Made by a program: the position numbers and the translations under genes
Source of the DNA: Phycisphaeraceae bacterium
GTDB taxonomy: Bacteria > Planctomycetota > Phycisphaerae > Phycisphaerales > Phycisphaeraceae
Reading direction: 5' to 3'
NCBI GenBank assembly: GCA_028281215.1
Contig: JANQKH010000820.1
Location: forward strand, 1 to 5,677
DNA: 5,677 nt
The notes under the pieces: model-generated
What the model saw: the letters and a program-made list of their open reading frames with translations, nothing else
Databases searched by the model: none
What the model was told of the DNA's origin: nothing
In this document: in pieces, positions 1-4,584 of the stretch
Layout of the letters: the number at the start of each line of letters is the position of its first letter
How positions within the stretch are numbered: position 1 is the first letter of the stretch

Positions 1-115
1 CATGGGTCAGGTTCACAACTAGCGCTGCGTTTGCAGACTGATTGTTTTGGTGAATTGCGAGAAGGGCGGTGCACGCCACAATCAGTCCGAGTTTGGAATT
101 CATCTTAATCTTCAT
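1..115 (-). CDS. Exported protein with N-terminal signal peptide (5' part only)
   Basis: An open frame begins at ATG 115-113 and runs off the left window edge without a stop, giving 38 visible codons. The peptide opens MKIKMNSK, continues with a hydrophobic stretch (LGLIVACTALLAI, about residues 9-21), then a polar part ending in SANA followed by ALVVN. This is a textbook Sec signal peptide with a type I signal peptidase site after Ala-Asn-Ala (about residue 30). The mature part is too short to name; the beginning would suit a secreted beta-rich or PEP-CTERM-type protein, but that is a guess. A second ATG at 103-101 is equally possible: AGG directly abuts the first ATG, whereas GAAG lies six bases before the second. 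A near-consensus promoter at 174-202 and a stem-loop separate it from the tail-like operon, so it appears to be independently expressed. Confidence 0.7.
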   Translation of the reverse strand, partial: MKIKMNSKLGLIVACTALLAIHQNNQSANAALVVNLTH

Positions 116-173
116 CCTAATGTATTTCACAATCGACCTTCGCCCGGCCACACCGCCGAGTTTATCGGGCACT

Positions 174-202
174 AATGTAACGCGCCCCCCCCGAGATTTC
201 AA
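174..202 (-). promoter_or_regulatory. Sigma70-type promoter with G8 tract in the spacer
   Basis: On the minus strand TTGAAA (202-197, five of six matches to the -35 consensus) is followed after exactly 17 bases by TACATT (179-174, four of six, with the key T, A and final T). Transcription would begin near 167 and give a leader of about 50-65 nt to the signal-peptide gene. The spacer contains a homopolymer of eight G on the transcribed sense (C185-C192 on the plus strand). The boxes and spacing are seen directly; activity is inferred. Confidence 0.5.
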
Positions 203-236
203 GCTCGAATTGCTTGATGATCATTTAGGCAATCTA

Positions 237-293
237 GATCCCCTCACCCCACATCCGCCAACTGAGCGCCAGCAACGGGGTTACCGGGGGATC
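237..293 (-). terminator. Stem-loop after the tail-like operon, possible terminator
   Basis: GATCCCC at 237-243 pairs with GGGGATC at 287-293, and ACCCC at 246-250 pairs with GGGGT at 277-281, giving a 12-bp stem with an asymmetric 2/5 internal loop and a loop of 26 bases. It lies about 20 bases downstream of the stop of the 64-aa gene, where the operon should end, and upstream of the promoter at 174-202. No U-tract follows, so it is not a standard intrinsic terminator; it could instead be a 3'-end stabilising structure. Confidence 0.35.
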
Positions 294-311
294 GTGTGTG
301 TGGACCTCAGT

Positions 312-506
312 CTACGCCTTCAATTCCTCAACCACACCCTCCAACCTCTCCCACAACGCCTTCATGGTCTGTTCAGGTTCCACACCGGCCACCTCTGCGG
401 CTTCCAGAATGATGTTCGTCAGGTAGTCCGGTGCGTCCCTGTGAAGATCACGTAGCGCGATTAAGCCGACGCTGGCCATGAATGATTTGAGTTGTTCGTC
501 AGTCAT
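312..506 (-). CDS. Small helical protein of the tail-like operon
   Basis: This 64-residue acidic protein is almost entirely predicted helical: an N-terminal helix (TDEQLKSFMASVG), a middle helix (PDYLTNIILEAAEVAG, about residues 26-41) and a C-terminal amphipathic helix (PEQTMKALWERLEGVVEELKA, 44-64). I do not recognise the family. The ATG lies only 3 nt after the stop of the preceding 347-aa gene, with AGGGTGA placed five bases before it, so expression is coupled to the tape-measure-like gene. In tailed phages small helical proteins beside the tape measure are often tail-assembly chaperones, but those usually precede it, so that role is only a possibility. It is the last gene of the operon; a stem-loop follows. 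The composition and strong ribosome site make a real gene likely. Confidence 0.75.
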   Translation of the reverse strand: MTDEQLKSFMASVGLIALRDLHRDAPDYLTNIILEAAEVAGVEPEQTMKALWERLEGVVEELKA

Positions 507-509
507 GGC

Positions 510-1553
510 TCACCCTGCAACCGGAACGGCGGCTACGTTTGCGCGCAGTTTCTGGTCAATGTTCCGCAGCAATTCAATCATGTCACCGCCTTGCTGTTCG
601 TTGATGGGTTTCTTCTTTGGTTGGTTTGCGGGTCTGGCGAGCCGGGAAATGGGTGAGCGTGCGATGTCGAATTCTTCTCCGCGAACGAATCGCGACTTTT
701 CGTCCTTTCGTTTTCCGAATGGGTTATTCAGCAGGTTGAATTGCAACTGTGGAAGTTTGCCCAGCAATTCCCGCCGAAGCGCGCCGCCGGGAGTGGTAAC
801 CGCGTTGATTTCATCGCGTAGGCCACGAATCTGAACCCGAACCTGCTCAAACCGTCGTGCCTGTGGTGTTGCTGCACCCGTGATAGCAATCCGATCATCA
901 AGACTGATTCCTAGTTTCCGCGCTGCTGACGCCTTTCTTACCCGCTCCATTTGTTCCTTGAACTTCTTTTGCTGTTCGTCGATTACTTGCTTCTGGCGTT
1001 CAATTTCCGCTTGTTCACCGGGTAACACCAAGCCACGCAAAAACTGACCTTGTGCAACGCCGGGAAGTTCACGTAATCCCATAATGAAATCGTCGGTCGC
1101 CTTTCGCGTGTGAAACAACTCTCGGATACTGGATTCGATTCCCATCGAAAACGAACTGCCGGGACCAATGAATCGCCCCAAGTCCGACAGGCTGCGCTGT
1201 AAGTCGAATCCGGATTCAGCCGCACGATCAATTTGCCGTGTCATGAATTGCTCAATAAGTGGCCCCATTGATCGAATCTCTCCCTTGATCCTGCCAAAAT
1301 TGATCTTATCCAAACCTTTGAATCCATCGGTTGGCAACTGGTCCAGCTTGTTTACCAATAATGCGCCGGTAGTGGCGGCGTCGGTAAACAACTTGGGAAG
1401 TTGCAGCAACGGCACCAGCGAAGACTGCGCGCTGTTCTTTAACTCGTTACCGGTTCGGCGAACAATACCGACCACCGATCGCATGTCGCGCTCCAGCTTT
1501 TCGGATGGCGCTTCAACTTCAACCTGCAATTTTGCAACTGTTCCATCAGCCAT
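510..1553 (-). CDS. Tape-measure-like phage tail protein (putative)
   Basis: A 347-residue protein whose N terminus (AKLQVEVEAPSEKLERDM, then RRTGNELKNSA) resembles the start of many phage tail tape-measure proteins, in which a short beta strand is followed by a long helix and a TGxxLKxSA-like motif. A charged, coiled-coil-prone segment spans about residues 180-212 (rich in E, K, Q, R), a second helical part lies at 230-270, and a basic linker (KPKKKP type) at about 305-318 leads to a terminal helix (MIELLRNIDQKLRANVA, 325-341) of a kind common at the ends of tail proteins. There is no transmembrane segment, and it is much shorter than typical tape measures (usually over 600 residues), so it could be a minor tail or scaffold-like protein. 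Its ATG overlaps the protease gene stop by 8 nt, with AGAGGTG six bases upstream, indicating coupling. Confidence 0.6.
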   Translation of the reverse strand: MADGTVAKLQVEVEAPSEKLERDMRSVVGIVRRTGNELKNSAQSSLVPLLQLPKLFTDAATTGALLVNKLDQLPTDGFKGLDKINFGRIKGEIRSMGPLIEQFMTRQIDRAAESGFDLQRSLSDLGRFIGPGSSFSMGIESSIRELFHTRKATDDFIMGLRELPGVAQGQFLRGLVLPGEQAEIERQKQVIDEQQKKFKEQMERVRKASAARKLGISLDDRIAITGAATPQARRFEQVRVQIRGLRDEINAVTTPGGALRRELLGKLPQLQFNLLNNPFGKRKDEKSRFVRGEEFDIARSPISRLARPANQPKKKPINEQQGGDMIELLRNIDQKLRANVAAVPVAG

Positions 1554-2094
1554 AATTCACCTCTGGCAATTCAATGCCATGTGTTTCGGTGTTCGCCAGC
1601 TTGCCGCAACGCACGCCGTCGAATGCGTGATCCATTGACATTTGAAAGCTATAGACCACATGGGCCAGATTCTTTATGTGTTGCCAGTATTCAGGCAACG
1701 TATTGTCTAACCGCTGCTTGGCCTTGTGTAATTCGTCGATGGTGACCAGTTCGCGGTCACGCTCGGACACGCCCGCGTTCGTACACAACGCGACGATGGC
1801 TTCCTTGGCCTTGCTCATGTCTGCTGTGCCGTCCATGTCGGACAACACCAACGACTTGTCATTGTGGTACGCCGTCGCCCATTCGCCAGCCAAGTAGATG
1901 TAGACTTGATCCCGGCATCGTTCCACGCTGTCTAACGGCGACGGCTTAAACAACATGAACCCACCCGCTACGCCAAGTTCGCCGCCGAACGCTCGCTCGG
2001 ACAGGCTGATTGACAACGGCGGCATACCGACCAACTGCGCCGCGATGGCGTGGCCCGCTTCGTGCAAGGCGACCATGTGGTCAGGTCTGGTCAC
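1546..2094 (-). CDS. Stand-alone M41 (FtsH)-like zinc metallopeptidase
   Basis: A 182-residue protein carrying the gluzincin signature HEAGH at residues 11-15 (preceded by MVAL, followed by AIAAQLVG), as in the peptidase domain of FtsH. A later segment (YIYLAGEWATAYH, 65-77) matches the FtsH region where a GGxAAE-like helix lies, and D92 in GTADMSKAKEAI fits the third zinc ligand of that family (the GASND-like motif). The AAA+ ATPase domain and membrane anchors of FtsH are absent, so this is a minimal soluble peptidase. The start is GTG at 2094-2092, overlapping the TGA of the upstream gene by 4 nt (GTGA) with GAGGTGA nearby; an internal ATG at residue 7 would still keep HEAGH. Position among tail-like genes suggests virion-protein maturation, or action on host proteins; the substrate is unknown. 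Hydrolase fold is well supported, role is inferred. Confidence 0.75.
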   Translation of the reverse strand: MTRPDHMVALHEAGHAIAAQLVGMPPLSISLSERAFGGELGVAGGFMLFKPSPLDSVERCRDQVYIYLAGEWATAYHNDKSLVLSDMDGTADMSKAKEAIVALCTNAGVSERDRELVTIDELHKAKQRLDNTLPEYWQHIKNLAHVVYSFQMSMDHAFDGVRCGKLANTETHGIELPEVNYG

Positions 2095-2915
2095 TCGTTC
2101 ACCTCGCCGCGTTCAATGCGGCCTAGTTCTATTACGTCCAGGTCACCTGCGCCAATTTTGCTGGTTACTTGCTGATTCGCGTTGACATGCTGCCATTCCG
2201 ATTCAATGCGACGGGCGACGGCCCATGACAGTAGGTGTCGTTCGGTTTCGGTTTCAATGTAGTAGCGCTCTCGTGGATACTTGCCTTCCTTGACAATCGT
2301 TCCACCATCGCGCGACATACTTTCAAGTCGACGGTTCGCGCGTTCGCGCCTGTCCAGCATTTCGCCGCTGGTGTTCCATGTTTGGCCTACACCGCGAACC
2401 ACCCGCCACGCTTCTGCGTCTTGCTCGGCGCCACATTCGGCCAGCCGATCCTGTTCGGTCTGTTCCTCTTTCGTGAAAATACCACGGCACAGGATCGGGT
2501 ATTGCTCTCGCAGTTGCACCAGTTCGCGCCGTGCGTCTGATATCTGCGATTCTTCGGTCTGCACTTCCGCTGCCGCCGCCGTTGCGGCGTAACGCAAACG
2601 CGTCGCGGTTTCGCGCGCTTCGGCCAGGTATTCATCGGTTTTACGGTCGTGTTCTTTTAAAGCGGCTTCGCATACTTCCCGCCTGCGACGCGCATCGCTC
2701 GGTTTGGCTGCGTGTTCGTCGATCATGTCACGCACCGACAACGCCACGCGGTAATCGCGAACAATGGACGCCAATTCATTGTCGCCAATATCTAGGCTTG
2801 CTTTGATCTGCTCGACAATCTCTTTCGGCGTGTTGTCGCTGTCGATGTGTTCACGTAGCAATTCCCATGCTTCGGCGGGGTCAATGCTCGGTGTTAATAT
2901 GTTTTCAATTGGCAC
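2091..2915 (-). CDS. Coiled-coil protein, function unknown, upstream of the protease
   Basis: A 274-residue highly charged protein without signal peptide or membrane segment. Residues 1-60 form a small helical domain (PAEAWELLREHI, then PKEIVEQIKASL, DNELASIVRDYRVAL). A long helical region rich in Ala, Arg and Glu runs from about 60 to 140 (for example RRRREVCEAALKEHDR and an Ala-rich AATAAAAEVQ stretch) and is coiled-coil-like; the C-terminal third (about 205-274) is mixed and contains Tyr/Glu/Arg-rich strands. I do not recognise a named family; a structural or assembly role in the tail-like operon is plausible. Translation starts at GTG 2915-2913 with AAAGGA nine bases upstream. Its TGA overlaps the GTG start of the peptidase gene, so the two are translationally coupled; it may be a partner or substrate of that peptidase, which is inference from position only. 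Confidence 0.7.
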   Translation of the reverse strand: MPIENILTPSIDPAEAWELLREHIDSDNTPKEIVEQIKASLDIGDNELASIVRDYRVALSVRDMIDEHAAKPSDARRRREVCEAALKEHDRKTDEYLAEARETATRLRYAATAAAAEVQTEESQISDARRELVQLREQYPILCRGIFTKEEQTEQDRLAECGAEQDAEAWRVVRGVGQTWNTSGEMLDRRERANRRLESMSRDGGTIVKEGKYPRERYYIETETERHLLSWAVARRIESEWQHVNANQQVTSKIGAGDLDVIELGRIERGEVNE

Positions 2916-2987
2916 GGGTCGGTTCCTTTTGGGTTAAGGGTGGTGTGTACGTGTCGCGCGGCTTTGCTTTGATTGTCTGCCGTCTCT

Positions 2988-3656
2988 CTATCCCACGCCC
3001 ATCAGCATTAATCGCCGTGGCGTTCCGCTTGCGCCGTCCGTCGGCGCTGGCTTAAACGTCGCCATGATGGTTACGCCCTGTTCGCTTCCGGTCCATGACC
3101 ACGTTGGGTTTAATGCCGCCGCGGTCGTTTGAACCAGATCCCCCGCATACACGCCGACATTGACACCGCTGGACCAGCTCAGGCTTTCCTGAATCGTGAA
3201 ACCCGAATCCACCGACGGCGCGTTGTGCGAATTGGTGAACTCGTTTGCGGTAACAAACAACGCCCCGTCAAATCCCGGCGTGATGCTGCCCGGCTGGCGG
3301 GATGCTGCCTGACTACCAGTGCCGCTTTCTTGGTCGAACGGGTCGGAAGTGGTCAACGCCCCGCTATACGCGAGCACCGCAATACCGGGAAACGAACTGG
3401 CCTCGCTGAATGTAAAAGTGTGGTTCGTTCCAACTGTGGCGTTGTAGGCGTAGTGCATTTGGCACTCGCCCGTCCCCCAGTTGTATCGGGTCAGCGCGTT
3501 CCATGTGTTTGATTTGCTGTCGCTTACCGTGTTCGTCATCGATACCCCGCCGACGATCATTACCAGCAAGTCCGCGCCGGTCGTGTCCATCGGTGGCGTG
3601 GCACCGCCGCCACTGCCGGGGCCGTCAATTAATGAACCAATCAAAGATATGGACAT
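2988..3656 (-). CDS. Beta-sandwich, Gly/Ser/Thr-rich surface or tail-appendage protein
   Basis: A 222-residue protein dominated by short beta strands and rich in Gly, Ser, Thr and Asn. It contains an order of motifs that I recognise from a widespread group of phage-associated beta-sandwich proteins: TTGADLLVMIV (25-35), VSDSKSNTWNALT (44-56), a YAYNATVGTNHTFTF strand (69-83), AVLAYSGA (93-100), PFDQESG (106-112), PGSITP (122-127), SVDSGFTI (148-155), then TTAAALNPTWSW (177-188) and IMATFKPA (197-204). It lacks a signal peptide. The C terminus ends in a basic-then-hydrophobic tail (PRRLMLMGVG). ATG 3656-3654 is preceded by GAGAGGA at a spacing of about nine. It opens the putative virion gene set, 72 bp ahead of the coiled-coil gene. 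Likely a virion surface or carbohydrate-binding protein; enzymatic residues were not seen. Confidence 0.65.
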   Translation of the reverse strand: MSISLIGSLIDGPGSGGGATPPMDTTGADLLVMIVGGVSMTNTVSDSKSNTWNALTRYNWGTGECQMHYAYNATVGTNHTFTFSEASSFPGIAVLAYSGALTTSDPFDQESGTGSQAASRQPGSITPGFDGALFVTANEFTNSHNAPSVDSGFTIQESLSWSSGVNVGVYAGDLVQTTAAALNPTWSWTGSEQGVTIMATFKPAPTDGASGTPRRLMLMGVG

Positions 3657-3686
3657 TCGGCGATTCCTCTCGCGGGGTGGTGCGGC

Positions 3687-3761
3687 TTACTTGCCGCGAA
3701 TGTTGCGTTTTTGGATTAGGGCCGCTACGTCGTCGTGTGTCGTGCCTAGTGAGCGGGCCAC
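3687..3761 (-). CDS. 24-codon micro-ORF resembling the adjacent HTH segment
   Basis: Immediately after the HTH gene, and in the same reading frame, a GTG at 3761-3759 opens 24 codons ending in TAA (3689-3687). AGGG at 3772-3769 sits seven bases before the GTG, a good ribosome site. The peptide starts VARSLGTTHDDV and ends QKRNIRGK. It aligns without gaps to residues 11-33 of the HTH protein: Ala, Leu, Val, Ile, Arg and Ile are identical at matched positions and several others are similar. Three readings fit: a tiny separate protein, a readthrough extension of the HTH protein (five codons lie between the HTH TGA and the GTG), or the remnant of a tandem duplicate. The open frame and similarity are seen; expression is not demonstrated. 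Confidence 0.35.
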   Translation of the reverse strand: MARSLGTTHDDVAALIQKRNIRGK

Positions 3762-3776
3762 ACCGCGACCCTGGAA

Positions 3777-4037
3777 TCACCCGACCGTGGATGCTTCGTG
3801 TTGTTCGAGTTGTTCGGCTAGTTCGTTGTATTGAGGGTGCCACTTGCTGGTGCGATTCAACAACGCAAATCCCATCGCGAGTTTGATATCGTCAACCTGA
3901 TCCCGACCGAACAGACGAACAATGCCGGCACGCCGGATAGGTTCAATGCCGCGTGTCTTGATGGCGTAAACCACCCGATGAATCGACACGTCAAGTTCAT
4001 CTGCGATTTGACTCGTTGTGAGAAGATCGTCCAACAT
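3777..4037 (-). CDS. Small helix-turn-helix DNA-binding protein (excisionase/MerR-like)
   Basis: An 86-residue protein. Residues 6-33 form a canonical winged-HTH start (LTTSQIADELDVSIHRVV, then YAIKTRGIEP), followed by a wing-like basic strand (IRRAGIVRLFGRDQVDDI, 34-51). This is the layout of MerR-type and excisionase/AlpA-like domains used by phages and integrative elements to control excision or gene expression. The C terminus (about 62-86) is a Gln/Glu-rich helix that may dimerise. The frame stays open upstream to 4211, but the upstream part is Cys/Trp-rich and overlaps the zinc-ribbon gene; ATG 4037-4035 with GAAGGG seven bases before it is the clear start. It sits between the zinc-ribbon gene (52 bp away) and the virion genes, so it is a candidate switch regulator of the element. 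Target DNA is unknown; the nearby dyad and box cluster are candidates. Confidence 0.8.
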   Translation of the reverse strand: MLDDLLTTSQIADELDVSIHRVVYAIKTRGIEPIRRAGIVRLFGRDQVDDIKLAMGFALLNRTSKWHPQYNELAEQLEQHEASTVG

Positions 4038-4044
4038 CGTTAAA

Positions 4045-4050
4045 CCCTTC
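4045..4050 (-). promoter_or_regulatory. Ribosome binding site fixing the HTH gene start
   Basis: GAAGGG on the minus strand lies seven bases before ATG 4037-4035. It decides between this start and the much longer open frame reaching 4211, which would overlap the zinc-ribbon gene by about 120 bases. Confidence 0.6.
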
Positions 4051-4089
4051 GCGGCGGTATTGCCTACCAAGTATTCAACGGGGTCACCC

Positions 4090-4311
4090 TTACAAAGTCC
4101 ATCCAAGATTTGGATTCTCTGATTCGCGCTCTGATCGCACGGACGCTTCAACCACGAAATGGCATGCACACTGCCGACACACGGTTTTGCGCTCTGAACG
4201 CACCACCGCACCGTCCGCGTCGCGCGTTGCCTCGCTGCGCTGTGTCCACAGGCGTGCTGATCCGCACTTCGGACAGGTGGGAATATCGATTAAGACACGT
4301 TCTTGTTCCAT
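4090..4311 (-). CDS. Small four-cysteine zinc-ribbon protein
   Basis: A 73-residue protein with two cysteine knuckles: TCPKCGS (Cys13, Cys16) and VCRQCAC (Cys45, Cys48, with an extra Cys50 and His51). Between them is a charged segment (residues 20-42) that would form the ribbon's beta strands. This pattern is a treble-clef or zinc-ribbon fold binding one Zn(II), typical of small phage transcription regulators and nucleic-acid-binding accessory proteins; it does not exactly match the Ogr/Delta late activators, whose cysteine spacing differs. ATG 4311-4309 has AGGA about nine bases upstream. The gene lies between the primase and HTH genes and probably shares their early transcript; a TTGACA-containing dyad at 4380-4393 lies 70 bases upstream. 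The C-terminal part (53-73) is charged and probably disordered. Zinc binding is well supported; the biological role is not. Confidence 0.7.
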   Translation of the reverse strand: MEQERVLIDIPTCPKCGSARLWTQRSEATRDADGAVVRSERKTVCRQCACHFVVEASVRSERESENPNLGWTL

Positions 4312-4379
4312 GGGTCATTTCCTGTCTGGATGGTTCATTGGCAAGTTGTCGTCACATCAGCCGTGTTCGCCCCCTTATC

Positions 4380-4393
4380 ACTTGGTGTCAAGT
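4380..4393 (-). promoter_or_regulatory. Dyad with TTGACA, possible operator/-35
   Basis: ACTTG and CAAGT flank four bases, forming a perfect 5-bp dyad whose minus strand reads ACTTGACACCAAGT and includes a perfect -35 hexamer TTGACA (4391-4386). A further CAAGT lies at 4342-4346. No convincing -10 is found 16-18 bases downstream (GAACAC at 17), so promoter function is doubtful; a repressor or activator site before the zinc-ribbon and HTH genes is possible. Confidence 0.25.
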
Positions 4394-4576
4394 AAACCCG
4401 AACGGTCTGGGTTGAGGGCTCGCTCGATAGTGCGAAAAAAAATCACAAGCCAGGTAGTACCTTTCTGTCCGGAAGTTCACGCGAATGCACGCGTGAATCC
4501 CTATTGCATTTAATGTTTCAATCATTTGTTTGTACCTACGCGTGCAATAGAAATCCTCGCGTGAATACGCGTGCAT
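4388..4576 (-). CDS. Possible small ORF overlapping the primase 3' spacer (doubtful)
   Basis: An open frame of 62 codons begins at ATG 4576-4574, just after the primase stop overlaps (4587-4585), and could also start at TTG 4597. AGGA precedes the ATG by only two bases, which is too close for a good ribosome site. The peptide has a plausible strand-turn-strand pattern (IHACIRVNFRTERYYLACDF) but includes codons forming a run of eight T and spans the whole inverted-repeat cluster at 4476-4575. I recognise no family. The region is more simply explained as a non-coding regulatory or origin sequence, so this is recorded only as an alternative reading. Confidence 0.2.
   Translation of the reverse strand: MHAYSREDFYCTRRYKQMIETLNAIGIHACIRVNFRTERYYLACDFFSHYRASPQPRPFGFT
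4476..4575. repeat. Cluster of CGCGTG-core boxes in inverted and direct order, possible origin iterons
   Basis: Two nine-base boxes recur within 100 bp. TCGCGTGAA occurs on the minus strand at 4476-4484 and on the plus strand at 4557-4565. ACGCGTGCA occurs on the minus strand at 4486-4494 and on the plus strand at 4538-4546 and 4567-4575. At both ends a pair of different boxes is separated by one base, and a hybrid ACGCGTGAA overlaps at 4489-4497, making an 8-bp palindrome CACGCGTG. A separate perfect inverted pair, CTATTGCA (4501-4508) and TGCAATAG (4543-4550), frames an AT-richer core of 34 bases. Such an arrangement beside a P4/D5-type primase-helicase is what an iteron-type origin looks like, since the P4 alpha protein binds repeats at its own origin. 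A transcription-factor array is the alternative. The spacer continues to 4312 with a run of eight A (4435-4442) and the dyad at 4380-4393. Confidence 0.5.
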
Positions 4577-4584
4577 TTCCTCGT

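Noticed and set aside
69..455. 128-codon plus-strand open frame
   Set aside because: It runs antisense through the signal-peptide gene start, the promoter, the stem-loop and the 64-aa gene; the composition is Pro/Arg/Leu-rich without domain features and there is no good ribosome site.
478..834. 118-codon plus-strand open frame
   Set aside because: Lies antisense within the well-supported 347-aa gene; Ser/Arg/Pro-rich composition typical of a shadow frame.
1168..1638. 156-codon plus-strand open frame
   Set aside because: Antisense to the end of the peptidase gene and the start of the tape-measure-like gene, both of which have ribosome sites and recognisable motifs.
2916..2987. Promoter or small gene in the 72-bp gap before the coiled-coil gene
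   Set aside because: Apart from the ribosome site AAAGGA no -35/-10 pair, open frame or hairpin could be supported.
4038..4211. N-terminal extension of the HTH protein by 58 residues
   Set aside because: The extension overlaps the zinc-ribbon gene, is Cys/Trp-rich and lacks HTH-family similarity; the ATG at 4037 has a strong ribosome site.
4435..4442. Run of eight A (U8 in the minus-strand transcript) as an intrinsic terminator of the primase gene
   Set aside because: The only hairpin close by (AGGT-ACT-ACCT) is weak and ends more than ten bases before the U-tract, so a terminator is not supported.
4476..4575. CRISPR array
   Set aside because: The repeats are nine bases long, inverted as well as direct and without regular spacers.
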